Source of the DNA: Dipteris shenzhenensis
Lineage: Eukaryota; Polypodiophyta; Polypodiopsida; Gleicheniales
Length of the DNA stretch: 64,000 nt
Assembly: GCA_047967505.1 (NCBI GenBank)
Contig: CM106541.1
Strand: one strand, 5' to 3'
The notes under the pieces were generated by a model that was not told the origin of the DNA, did no database searches, and was given only the letters and a program-made list of their open reading frames with translations. The translations under genes were made by a program, and so were the position numbers. The stretch's first letter is position 1. Every line of letters starts with the position of its first letter. Shown here one piece after another: positions 33,291 through 44,829 of this stretch.

Positions 33291-33372
33291 AGATCTATGA
33301 AAGCCACCGCACTAGTTCTTGGAGTTATATATTTGTGTACCAAGGAAAATGTATTCCATTGTGCAACCAAGC

Positions 33373-33538
33373 AAAATGCAATTGATGATATGGCCCTTGA
33401 GGGGTTCCCTTTAGGGGCAAGGGCCATATCTGTGTGCATTATACAATATCCAGGATGCCACTAGATAGAAATGGCATGTTGATATGGCCGTTGCCCCTAA
33501 AGGGAACCCCTCAAGGGCCATATCATCAATTGCATTTT
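33373..33538. repeat. Fold-back with 58-bp arms and 50-bp loop
   Basis: Left arm 33373-33430 and right arm 33481-33538 are reverse complements with a single mismatch that I can find (within ATGGCCCTTG versus ATGGCCGTTG). Each arm is itself partly palindromic: GATATGGCCCTT pairs with AAGGGCCATATC inside the left arm. The loop is 33431-33480. Confidence 0.93.
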
Positions 33539-34089
33539 CTAAAAGTTTAATTGTATTTTTCTAGATGTATCTCCATGCAACCACAACGATGGGGTCGTTG
33601 GAGTTATTTTAGCACTATTTTGGTCATAAACCAAGGAAATTGGTCCTTCTCTCTTGGTATTTAGTCCTTGTTGCAGTAAATATAAATGATGATAAAAGTA
33701 CAATTTATCGAGTGAAAATTGAGGAAAATAGATTACAATGTACATTTACGTCCAATAACACGTTATATAAAAATTATCAACTTATATCGAGCGAAATTTG
33801 AACAGAGGATCTTACATTTATAAAAACTCGACAATTGCTGAGAGCCTTAAACAAAAGATTATAGGTAGGGCCATAACCATTCAAATACAAATATAAAAGT
33901 TAACAACAGTACATAGTGAGAGCCTCAAATTGAACAAAAAGAGATTACATAACCACCTTAGTCTCTTAGAGACCAAAACATTACATACAGTGAGGAATTT
34001 GTACAACTCAATTTTTAGCCAGTCTAGCTTGTTGCATTAACAATTTTTAGGGATCCAAAGGAGGATACGATGGAATGGCCAAAGACCAT
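33539..34089. other. No gene recognised
   Basis: AT-rich anonymous sequence up to the target site of the Copia-A insertion. Confidence 0.4.
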
Positions 34090-34094
34090 GCACA

Positions 34095-34445
34095 TGTTGA
34101 GATATCGAGCTCCACTCGTGATATGCCAGGGTGACTGTTGTGCATCTATGTCATCGACTTATTAGCTGCAGATGCGGTTGGTACACCGCCCACGAATAAT
34201 AGCTAGATGACAGCTATCCTTATCTACTCTAGTTTGTGGCTCAGTTAGTATGCCACCTTAGTTAGTTGAGTTTGGTTGAGACCCACATATAGGGTTCTTC
34301 TATTTCTTTGTACTAGAGCTCTTTTGGCTTTCACAACTAAGAAGAGGAAAACTGTTTTCAGCCTCCACCTGTGTGTGTATTCCCCCATTGTGTATGTGAG
34401 AAAGCTGCAAGTGAGACTCCTTCCCTCTCTCCCACTATCTTCACA
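34095..34445 (+). repeat. Copia-A 5' LTR
   Basis: 351 bp, TGTTGAGATATCGAGC to CTATCTTCACA, immediately followed by the PBS. Confidence 0.95.
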
Positions 34446-34458
34446 TGGTATCAGAGCC
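34446..34458 (+). promoter_or_regulatory. tRNA primer binding site of Copia-A
   Basis: TGGTATCAGAGCC directly abuts the 5' LTR. It is complementary to initiator-Met tRNA. Confidence 0.93.
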
Positions 34459-34905
34459 TTGTTCGTGGTAAGGAGCACAAGAAAGCAAACCAAGTTCGCG
34501 GTGTCCTGGTAAGAGGACCAGTGTTGCTTTCCTATTTCGAGTTTGGGAGCAAATCTCTACAGGTAACATAGCCAGAAGTGCAAGAGTGCACTGTCTCAGA
34601 TTGAGACACCCTTCGGGGCCTGTTTTAAAGGCGCAAGTTCTTTGCAGGCACTCAGAAAAAGGCCCTGTTTTTGCTGTACGACCACTGCTCGGCTGGTCGG
34701 TGAAAAGTTGCCGCAGAAATTGCATTGTATGCTTGTGTGCAGAGATATTGGGAGTTGCAGAATCATGCTTGTTGCCTATTGATGCAAAATCGTCACTAGG
34801 AAGTGACTGTGTGGTCAAATACCACTTTTGTCAGTTTTGCAATTCTGCCCGTGTGAGGCAAAACGTGTCTTTTTGCAATGACAGAATATTTTGCAGTGTT
34901 TTGTA

Positions 34906-37900
34906 ATGGCATCTGATTCTCTTTCACAGATTGTCACTAAAAAGCTTGACAAGAACAACTTCCAGGCATGGAAGTTTAGAGTGATGAATTTCCTTATGGG
35001 AAAAGGCTATTGGGAGTTCATTACAGGAAATGAAGAAGAACCAGTTCTTCCTAATGTTCCCAATCAATAGGAAATGCAGGCATTTAAAGGATGGCATGAG
35101 AGAGCCAGAAAAGTTATGTACTGGCTGTCTATCAGTATTTTGGATTCTATGATTGTGCATATTCAGGATGCAAGTATGCCAAAGGAGGCATGGGATACTT
35201 TGGCAAAAATGTACAGTACAAATACGCAAGCCAGGAAAATGCAGCTCAAACAGGAGTTGCACAATGTGCAGAGAGAAAATTTGAGCATAAATGACTACCA
35301 CATGAAGGTGAAGAAAATTGCAGATGCACTTGCTTCCATTGGGTCACCAGTGGAAGATGATGATCTAGTTTCTGTGACCTTGAATGGTCTAGGAAAGGAT
35401 TATGCATAGTTTCGAACATCCATTGCCGTCCGTAAAAAATTTCCTGATTTTGAAGAGTTGTTTGCTCTTCTAAATTTTGAGGAGCAGATAAATGGGGGTG
35501 CATCTTCTTCAGGAGGAACTTCAAAAGAAACTATCTTCTACTCAAATGCTGGAAGAGGTAGAGGCAGAGGTAGAGGAGGCCGATCTGCAGGCCATGGTAG
35601 AAATTAGAATATGCAGCAAACTCAAGAAAACCAGTCCTATGGAGGAGGACGTGGTAACTCTAGAGGCAGGGGGAGCCAAAGAGGCCGTGGTGGATGGCAG
35701 AGAGGCATAAATGCAAACAACAATATTGAATGCTACTATTGTGGTAAAATGGGTCATATGGCTAAGGACTGCTACAAAAGGCAGAATGACTTTATGAATG
35801 GAAAATTGTAGCAAGGCAATTATGCATCTTCTAGTAGACAGGGTGATGACAGAAATGAGCATCTAATTATGGTGCAGCACATGACCAATTCTGTGACAAG
35901 TGCAGAAGAACGAAATGATGTGTGGTATGTTGACTCAGGTGCGTCAAACCACATGACAGGTCATGCAGAGTGGATGCAAGATGCAAGGAAAATGGAAAAA
36001 CCAGGATTTGTGGAGACTGGTGATGATACTGCACATCCTATTGTGCAGATTGGTAAAATTCCTTGGTCTATGCAGGATGGGAAAAAGAAATACCTGTCTG
36101 ATGTATTTCATGTCTCGAAAACATCACCAAGAACCTGGTTTCTGTTGGCCAAATCATTGAGCAGGGCTTGCAGGTCAGATTTAATCCTCATGGATGCTTT
36201 GTTGAGGATATGAAAAATAATGGTCGCTTGATACCAAAAGGAAAGAAGAAAGGCAGGATGTTTACGTTGGATGTGGACATGCCTGAATTGAGTGCAGCAA
36301 TGTTTGCACATGGGATCAGTGTAGTTGCAGATATTGATATATGGCATAAACGCATTGGTCATGTTAATATACAGTGACTTAAATCAATGCAAGCCCAAAA
36401 TATTGTTGCAAGATTGCCTAAATTCAAGGTTGCAAAAATGCATAAGGTTTGTGAAGCCTGTCAATTTGGAAAACAGGCAAGGAAACCATTTCCTAGGCAT
36501 GTTCAAGAGAGTAAAAAGCCATTGGAATTAATCCACTCTGATGTGTGGACTACTAAAGCTGCATCTATTAGAGGCTGTCACTATTTTCTCACTTTTATTG
36601 ATGACTTCAGCAGAAAAGTTTGGGTGTATTTTATGAAAAAGAAAAGTGAAGTGTTTGGGCACTTCAAAGCTTTTAAAGCTATGGTTGAAAAAGAAACAGG
36701 CCTGCAAATAAAATGCCTAAGGTCAGATGGAAGGGGAGAGTACCCCTCAAATGAGTTCGCAAGGTTCCTGCAGGAGCATGGCATAAAGCAGCAATATTCA
36801 TGCAGTCATACCCCACAGCAAAATGGACTTGCAGAAAGGAAAAATAGGCATATTGGAGAGGTATCTTGGGCCATGCTAAATGAAAAGAATCTACCAGATT
36901 ATTATTGGGCTGAAGCAGTTGCTACAGAAGTTTACATAATGAACAGGACTCCCACTGCAGCAATACATGGCATGACACCAGAGGAGATGTATACTGGTAG
37001 AAACCCAGACATTTCTCATTTGAAAATTTGTGGTTGCATTGCCTATGTCCATGTGCCAGATGAGTTGAGGTCCAAGTTGGATCCAAAAGCTGAGAAGTGC
37101 ATCTTTATTGGTTATTCTCTGCAGCAGAAAGGGTATAGATGCTATAACCCTTCTACTCATAAGTTTACAGTGAGCAGAGATGTTGTTTTTGATGAGATGA
37201 GCAGCTGGTATAAACTAGTAAATGTGATGATTGATGTAGATGCATAAAATGGTAATGCTGCACAGAATTCACAGTAGCAATCACAAAATATCAGTGGACC
37301 TGTAGTGTCCTCTAGCAGTGGTTCACATACTTTGCCATGGACAGGTAGATTGAGATCAGGAGAATCTACTCAAAGCAATGTAGATAGTGGTACGCAGGTA
37401 TCACGAAAAGGAAAAGAGAAGGTAGATCAGCCCATGTTTGATGTGAATTGAGGTCACTCTTATGTGGATGGTGAATCCAGTGGCTCAGAACAGAGCATTG
37501 ATGATGAGTTGGGTATTCCTTCTATTGTTACACCTGGAGTAAGGAAGACCAGGGATGTTTTGAGAGCACCTGGAAGTGAGCCTATTTTGTGCAGGTCTAC
37601 CAGAGCTGGGTATCCTGTGGATAGGCTGAAATATGATGGATTTATAGCCATTCACTATGCCTATATGGTCAATGTGATACAAGAACTAGAACCCACTTCT
37701 TTTGAGCAAGCCATGGGAAATGAAAAATGGGAGAAAGCCATGGATGAAGAAATGGATGCCTTGGAAGCAAATGCTACATGGGAATTGGTGCCTTTGCCTA
37801 AAGACAAGAATGCAATTGGCTGTAAGTGGGTTTATAAGATCAAGCACAATGCAGATGGTTCTGTGAATAGATACAAGGCAAGATTAGTTGTCAAGGGGTA

Positions 37901-39265
37901 TGCACAGACATATGGCATTGATTATGAAGAAACGTTCAGTCCGATTGCAAGGATGGCAACTATAAGAGCAATCATATCTATGGCTGCATCAAAGAGATGG
38001 TCTTTACATCAGATGGATGTAAAGAATGCCTTCTTGCATGGTGATTTGCAAGAAGAGGTCTTTATGGAGCAGCCACCAGATTATGTTCATGCTATTCATC
38101 CTGTTTGCAGGTTGAAGAAAGCCTTGTATGGCTTGAAGCAAGCACCTAGATCATGGTCTGACAAGATAGGACAGTATCTTGTCACTATTGGCTTTCAGAT
38201 TTCCAAGGCAGATTTCTCACTCTATGTGAGAAAAACAGAGAAAGGTATTATCCTGCTTATCATTTATGTTGATGATTTGATCATCACAGGTGATAGTGAT
38301 GAAGATATCCTTCATGTGAAAATGCTATCGAAGCAGAAGTTTGAGATGAAGGATTTGGGAGAGCTACATTATTTCTTGGGCATTGAGGTGATTAGATCAC
38401 CAAGTGGGATACAGCTCTTGCAGAGGCAGTATGGATTGGACATGCTATCCAAATATGGGATGACAGGCTGTAAGCCTATTTCAGTTCCTTTGGAGCAGAA
38501 TGTGAAGCTGAGCAAGGATGCAGGTGAGCTTCTGGAAGACCCTACTATGTAAGATGCATAGTAGGAAGTTTGATTTATATGACTATTACCAAACCGGATT
38601 TAAGCTATGCTATTGGATTGGTAAGTCAGTTTATGCAGGCTCCAAGGAAACTGCATTTGGATGCGGCCAGATGCATACTCAAGTATGTGAAGTCCACATT
38701 GCAGTATGGACTGTTTTATGAGGCTGGGTTTCAAATACAGTTGCATGGATACACTAATGCTAATTGGGCTGGTAGTATTTCTGATAGATGATCTACCAGT
38801 GGATATGTGTTCTCTTTTGGGAGTGCTGCAGTCACCTGGAGTAGCAAGAAACAGCATACAATTGCCTTGTCGAGCACAAAGGCTGAGTACAGGGGTGCAG
38901 CAATGGCTGCATGTGAGGTAGCTTGGTTGCATAAGCTATTTTATGATATGCATCAGTCTACAGATGGGCCAGTTGTCATTTATTGTGACAACATGAGTAG
39001 TATACACTTGGCAAATAACCCAATCTATCATGCTAGAACAAAGCACATTGAGGTGCATTATCACTATGTGCGGGAGAAGGTTTTACTAGGTCTTATTGAT
39101 CTAGTTTATGTTAGCACAGAGGATCAGGTGGTTGATATATTCATGAAGGCATTGGGCACAGAGAAGCTACGCAAGTTCAGAGACCTGCTTGGTGTGCAAT
39201 ACTTGGGATTGAGCTCGAGGGGGAGTGTTGAGATATCGAGCTCCACTCGTGATATGACAGGGTGA
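34906..39265 (+). pseudogene. Copia-A gag-pol polyprotein, dead
   Basis: A single ancestral frame starts MASDSLSQIVTKKLDKNNFQ. Order: UBN2 gag; zinc knuckle CYYCGKMGHMAKDC (35735); protease active site VWYVDSGASNHMTG (35923); GAG-pre-integrase CEACQFGKQ; integrase core with HSDVW, LRSDGRGEYPSNEF (catalytic D, D and E); reverse transcriptase with YVDDLIITGDSDED (38269); RNase H with YCDNMSSIHLANNP. In-frame stops lie at 35068, 35407, near 35606, 35809, 36375, near 37245, near 37275 and near 37449. A 2-base insertion near 36118 and a lesion at 38550 shift the frame. Several stops are CAA/CAG/CGA changed to TAA/TAG/TGA compared with the copy at 53-59 kb. Confidence 0.95.
39211..39225 (+). promoter_or_regulatory. 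Polypurine tract of Copia-A
   Basis: GAGCTCGAGGGGGAG lies directly before the 3' LTR. It primes plus-strand DNA synthesis and is conserved at 53822-53836 and, in diverged form, at 25405-25420. Confidence 0.88.
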
Positions 39266-39576
39266 CCGTTGTGCATTTATGTCATCGACTTATTAGCTGC
39301 AGATGCGGTTGGTACACTGCCCACGAATAATAGCTGGATGACAGCTATCCTTATCTACTCTAGTTTGTGGCTCAGTTAGTATGCCACCTTAGTTAGTTGA
39401 GTTTGGTTGAGACCCACATATAGGGTTCTTCTATTTCTTTGTACTAGATTTCTTTTGGCTTTCACAACTAAGAAGAGGAAAACTATTTTCAGCCTCCACC
39501 TGTGTGTGTATTCCCCCATTGTTTATGTGAGAAAGCCGCAAGTGAGACTCCTTCCCTCTCTCCCACTATCTTCATA
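39226..39576 (+). repeat. Copia-A 3' LTR
   Basis: 351 bp, TGTTGAGATATCGAGC to CTATCTTCATA. The terminal CA has become TA. The boundary is set by the matching GCACA target duplication. Confidence 0.92.
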
Positions 39577-39581
39577 GCACA

Positions 39582-40400
39582 TTGCTAGGACTCAATTAAT
39601 CACCCCCCCAGCAAGTTGAGAGTACTCTGCTCTAAAAATATTGAGGGCTTCGTCCTACATCTAGGGGGAACCCATAGAGCATAGCCACAAAGAGGCCCTC
39701 TGTGAGCATGTTATCGAAGGTGATGACATTCAGATGTGTGGGGAGTCGCCTGTGGGAACGAAGAGTCTCCACTAGTGTGAGCATTTCTATTCCACGTGAG
39801 TGCAATGCAATGACCTTATATGTGAAGGCAGATATTATTGGAATCATAGAGCATCGAGGGAGGGATCAACTAGGCATGCTGAAGACAAGTGGGTGAGCAT
39901 AAGATGAGCAAGGGAGCAGATGAAGTGATGAGAGTTGGAGGAGGGATCATGAAGCAAAGTAGAGCAGGGGTGAAAAAGAGATAGAGGATAGAGGAAGGGT
40001 GTGGAGCAAAGTAGTAGAGAATAGGCAAATAAGCACAATGTAGTAAAATGCCAAATTCCACGAATCTTATGTATATATATAAAGTTCAAGCCACCATTGT
40101 CGCTGGAGCCTGGGGTTCCATCCATATTAATTGTATGCCACCGTGGTGGAATCCCCCAGACAGAGGGATGATAATCATGAAGGAGATGCCACGTGGTGCC
40201 ACTCCAGTGATTGGTAATTAACTTAGCCATGATAGATGTGACTGATGAGAGCCACCACCACTGGGCAATAAATACAACGACATTTTGTGGCTCAGGGAAA
40301 TTCCAAACTCTTGACTGTCTTATCAACCTCTCTATAGCAAGCATCTCCCATCTCTTTAGGCTAGTTTGATGCACTATTGTAGACCTCGGCACACACTCTT
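39582..40400 (-). other. Uncertain minus-strand ORF remnant (39844-40392)
   Basis: A 182-codon minus-strand frame contains WGIPPRWHTINMDGTPGSSD. That recalls the start of the RNase H domain of plant LINEs (P-P-x-W-x-K-x-N-x-D-G). No other RNase H motif follows, and the C-terminal half is Leu/Ser/Pro-rich low complexity. It may be a LINE scrap or chance. Confidence 0.22.
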
Positions 40401-41750
40401 CTCACCAACTGCTTGCTACTCTTGCCCATCTTGTATGCCCATAGTAACTCCTCCTTTTGTTGGGGGTCCTCTTCATCCTACTCTTGGCATTCTATACATC
40501 GTCGAGCCTCCGCCATGTCCTACCAAAAGAAATCCGAATCATGAGCTTGACAAGTACCTTAAAGGAATAGGAGAATGATAGCTAGGGAAATTAATATTCA
40601 CCATATTTGCTACCTTGATATTAGACAACCAGTTGTGAAGCATGTCCTCCTTGTAGCTAATTTCCTCCATCATCTCTGGGTCTGTTTTTGTGTGGAGGTT
40701 ATCCAAAAGTGTTCTTAGATATGACAAAAGCATTGCAAAGTTTTTTGGGTATGCCATAGATTACTATAGTAGGTGGATCTGTCGGTCTCAAATGTTCAGA
40801 CCAAATTTTAGAATAGGCTCTTAGTTGTGTCTACACTATACTTAAATAGGGAGAGATTTCATTGAGCCCTCCCTTCTCACCCTTCTTTCACATGACCTAA
40901 CATCTCCACCTCTCAAGGGTGTCACTTCATCTTTCAGGCTAATGTGGGTAGTCTTATCTAATAGCATGTTGGAACTCTAGCAAAGATATGCAAAGATAAT
41001 GTGTGAGCGATGTCTTCCATACATGGAAGTCACAGAAAGAATCACAAATATATGGGGTGATGTCATAAGAATCTATGTGAAACAAAATACTAATCCTCAG
41101 GCATATCACATCAAGGATGTTCTATCAAAGTTTCACTTATATATTAAGGTAAAATCCTAGCAAAAGTTTACTCTTGTTTTTTTTTTTAGATTCATAATTT
41201 TGATAGAACATATCACAATTCTATAAGAAAATCCAATACAACTTTTTGACACAAGACAATATGTTGAAGAAATGGTGTTGCTACCATTGCCTTACATCTA
41301 TGTTCCTTTGTTGTTCCTTCACTGGTTTGTATTGAAGAGCATGCAACTTTTAGCAATCTTTAGGTAGGTAGCATTGTGGGATGAAATGAAACTTTGGTCT
41401 CTGATTAAGCCATGTATCTTTATTTTAAATTCAATTTTAAATATCATTACTAAAATTTTTTTTCCCATATAACACTTCCTCTTCTCGTGGGATCCATTCC
41501 TACTTTTTCCATTATGATATATGTTGTTACCAATACACAGGTTGATTAGAAGGAGACTAGACAAATCTTCTAGATTAGTGTTCCTTCCTCTACCTATTAC
41601 TTATGCTACATTTGTGCTAGGTGCGGCCTTGTGGCCATGATGATGAGGTACAAGGTGTTTGTATGCTACCATGCAAACACTCGTACCATCTGTTTTGCTT
41701 TGCACAATTATGCACCATCAAGCAAGAGTGTGTGCATCTAGGTTGTGGAC
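40401..41750. other. No gene recognised
   Basis: Anonymous sequence with a few short frames, none with recognisable motifs. Confidence 0.4.
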
Positions 41751-41769
41751 AATGAATAATTGATGTTGA

Positions 41770-42500
41770 CGGTCATTGGTGGTAGGTGCACATCGACTTG
41801 CTTTGTCTACAGCTTTTATAATTCCCCTCCCCTATCTTCTTTGCCCAATGAAGCAAAGATACCTTCACCCAACTGCTCCAAATTACATTCTTGCACTTTG
41901 GAAAGCAATCTGCTTTCAGTCTTGTTTAATCAAAATTATGGCTGCTTCTCTTGCAAGACTAGAAAAGGGTCCAAAATTCACAACTGCAACCCATTCAAGG
42001 TGATTTCCACAATGGCACAATAGGGATGGTGGAGATGCTCTTCCAGTGCAACATACGGGTTCTAGTTGGAGGTGGTTTTGAAAATGATTCGGGATGATCA
42101 TCAAAACCATTGTATTGGTGAACTCTCATTCTAGTCTAAATTAAGAGCGGTTTGATTGTGCCAAGATAGGATCATCATGGTATTGGAGCATAAATTCTTT
42201 GTGTACAACTTTGCTTAACTAAATTGAAACCATCACCAATACACATGGCCTCTGTGCTTTATCTATGGTGGTGTCAAATTCCATTGTACTTGCCTGTGTA
42301 GGATTACATCACAAATACGTGGGGGTGGAGCATTATGGTCTCAACAAGACCAAGTTTATCCCAACACATGAGTCACATCTAGCATGCTTTTCCTTGACAA
42401 TGGATGAACAGCTTCTTGCAACCACTAGCTACTATAAGGACACCCTTATTTGTATCTATATGACTCTCGTGATGGAATTCATTTGTAGAAGGCAATAACT
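41770..42500 (+). pseudogene. ATG18/WIPI beta-propeller autophagy protein, pseudogene
   Basis: Reading through stops and shifts gives, in order: NQNYGCFSCKTRKGSKIHNC and NPFKV (compare the F-N-Q-D-x-x-C-F-x-C and Y-N-C-D-P-F motifs of ATG18); a region resembling GGIGMVEMLFQCNI; DDHQNHCIGELSF; RIIMVLEHKFFVYNFA; THGLCALS; VLAC-G-L; VEHYGLNKTKFIPTHESHLA; CFSLTMDEQLLATTS and ICIYMTL. These are successive blades of the seven-bladed phosphoinositide-binding propeller that works in autophagosome formation. The blades follow without introns, which suggests a retrocopy. The L/FRRG lipid-binding motif falls at the frayed 3' end (EFICRRQ). No start codon and many lesions, so it is dead. Confidence 0.82.
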
Positions 42501-42769
42501 AATTAGATAATCGGTATTCTAGAGCAATCATCATATATATCAAATTACAACTGCTTTCCTTTTCATTCCGTCAAAGTGTTCAATCTTAATAGTCATAATT
42601 TCTTCTGAATGAATAGATCAGACGTGGAGCTAACATAGTTGAATTTATAGCATTTTCTTTTCACCTAGTGACAAGTGAACTATCCATGTATTTAGTCTTA
42701 GGGCCCCAAGAACTAGAGAATAGCCAAGGCTTGATGAGGGCTTGATCTGTTGAATTCCTGTAATGGAAG

Positions 42770-42905
42770 TGGTAAGCCAACAATAGTTCAGCCGTGGGAA
42801 GTGGTTCTAGTTCTTTGGTAGGCAATAATAGTTCAGCAGCTGGAATTCGTTCTAGTCCTCTGGCTTTTGTTGGCAACAACCCTAGTTCTACCCTTTCCTT
42901 CATGA
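42770..42905. repeat. Ser/Asn-coding minisatellite, about 48-bp units
   Basis: Units containing AATAGTTCAGC and TTCTAGT(T/C)CT recur at about 42782, 42828 and 42873. They give a repeat with GNNSSAAG and SSxLAFVGN on the plus strand. No larger gene is visible around it (42501-43130). Confidence 0.65.
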
Positions 42906-43227
42906 AAGGTAAGGGTGATCTAGTGGGAAAGCTTTCAAATCAGTCTACTTTTGCATTCTCTATACCTCATTCAAAATTTTGTCATGTATGATGCTTACTC
43001 ATTTCCCCTAATCTTGATATCTACTATTATTGCATATATACTATCAGGGAAGGAAACTAAATTGTTGTTGGTTCCCATGATATAAAAACCCCTTGGGCTA
43101 CTTCAACTGCTGCTACCATGTATTGGCTATGAAGTTAAGTATCCCTATCATATCATCTGTTGAGTCCCTTGGGTCGCTTTAACCACTGCATTATGTGTTT
43201 TTCAAGGGTGCCTCCCTTCCATTGCTC

Positions 43228-43500
43228 CTAAAGACCAGAAAGTGTTGCCAGGCTAATGTCAATTAGTGCCTTGCTGCTTTTCATGATTGCTCTAATTGGA
43301 TGGCTTGATATTTGTCGAGGAAGGTTACAAGGCCACTTCTCATGGCCCTACTTACCTACTACTCCTGAAGACCAAAAGGGTTCCCTGGCTAGTGTTTGCC
43401 AAGCACCTTGCTACTTCTCATGATTGCTCTGATTGGATGGCTTGATATTTTTTGAGGAAGACTACAATGCCACTTCTCATGGCCCTACCTACCTACACTG
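43228..43500. repeat. Tandem duplication of about 136 bp
   Basis: Two units contain CTCCT(A/G)AAGACCA, CATGATTGCTCT, GATTGGATGGCTTGATATTT and CCACTTCTCATGGCCCTAC in the same order. Spacing is about 136 bp. Confidence 0.88.
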
Positions 43501-43994
43501 GCAAAGTATCACCGACATGGACTAAATTGACCTTGATGATTTAGGGCCAACCTGGCAGTGTTACAGTGTGGCTAATATTGTTGTTTCTATATAGAATTTT
43601 GTACTTTAGAAGAACAAAAAATTGAATTTGTAACATTGGATATATTCTAGTCTTAGAAAGGTATATATATGAAGCTATGTGCCAAGAAAAGAGATGCAGA
43701 AAAATAAAAGGAAAGGATCCAAAATAGAGAGAGCTCGATCAAGACAAGGATCCAGAATATCTAAGCGTTAATGGACTTCATAGAAGTTGGCCTTTTTGTT
43801 TCTTTTTTTAGACCCTCTAAGTCAAAATCCTATTAGAATACATTTAAAGGGAAATAGTGCTTATTAGATGTGGGCTCTCTAAGCCCTGCTACATGTGTAA
43901 GGATATAAGGCTTGTAAAGGCTCACCTTGCAAAGGTTAAAAGTTGAGTTAGTTTAATTGTTCTTCAAAAATACTTTTGGATCAATAATTAGCTT

Positions 43995-44700
43995 AAAAGT
44001 GTGTGACAACATAGGAGCCATAGACAAGGGTAGAAAAAATGCACATTGAGGGATTGCAAACAGACCTTTTTGTTAGTGGCATGTTGCTGAAGTGTAGCTC
44101 ACTTGCAAAAAGAGGAGAAATATAGAACAAGGTTCCAGTTCAGGATACAGTCTCATGGATTTCATTGGTTAGTGATCATAGGATATGCTAAGCATGGGCT
44201 TGGTGAGAAGCATGAAACTATTGTAAATAGATGCAATATGAGGGCATCTTACCAACCAATTTTAGATAATACATTTTCCTCGAGCTTGAAACCTTGTGGC
44301 AGCATAGGAGCAATAGAAAATGGCCAAGCAGTACATGCTGAAATTATTAAAAAGAGGTTGGAAGGAGATTTTTTGGGTGGCAGCACTTTGGTTGATATGT
44401 AGGCCAAGTGTGCCTCACTTACAAAAGCATAGGAAGTATTTGACAAGCTTCTTGGTTGAGATGTGGTCTCATGGAAACACAAGCTTGGTGAAGAAGCACT
44501 AAATGTTTTTGAGTAGATGCGACTGGAGGATGTCTCTCCTCCAAATGTCATCATAGTTGTATCCAGCTTGAAAACTTGTGGCAGCATAGCAGCCATAGAC
44601 AAGGGTGGAGAAAAACATGTTGAGATTGCTAAAAAGGGGTCAAAACTAGATCTTGTTGTTGGAAGCACCTTGGTTGATATGTATGCCATTATAACTTTAT
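43995..44700 (+). pseudogene. PLS-type PPR protein pseudogene fragment
   Basis: Read through stops and shifts, it shows three successive PPR groups of the PLS style. They include NIGAIDKGRK, KVPVQDTVSW, IIGYAKHGLGE, LKPCGSIGAIENGQAVHAE, GGSTLVDM, VFDKLLG-DVVSW, GEEALNVFE, LKTCGSIAAIDKGG and VGSTLVDMYA. Repeats are about 35 codons each and in the right order. Intact relatives bind organellar RNA for editing or processing. Neither the N-terminal targeting region nor a C-terminal E/DYW domain is present, so only a middle piece survives. It ends at about 44700, close to the 3' end of family E on the opposite strand. Confidence 0.85.
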
Positions 44701-44829
44701 CATTAACCTCTTTCCGTTGATATCTTAGGATTTGCAAATCTTCTACACAAATGATAGATATTGAGGTCGCTATCCAATCACAACCTGAACATCAAAGTTG
44801 CTTCCTATTTCTTGTAGCTTAGACAAATC

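Larger units (their letters stand above)
34095..39576 (+). mobile_element. Complete Copia-A element (5.48 kb), inactive
   Basis: 5' LTR 34095-34445, PBS 34446-34458, gag-pol 34906-39265, polypurine tract 39211-39225, 3' LTR 39226-39576. The 5-mer GCACA flanks it on both sides (34090-34094 and 39577-39581), a genuine target-site duplication. By eye I count about 11 differences between the two 351-bp LTRs, roughly 3 percent. Gene order gag, protease, integrase, reverse transcriptase, RNase H defines it as Ty1/Copia. Confidence 0.96.
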
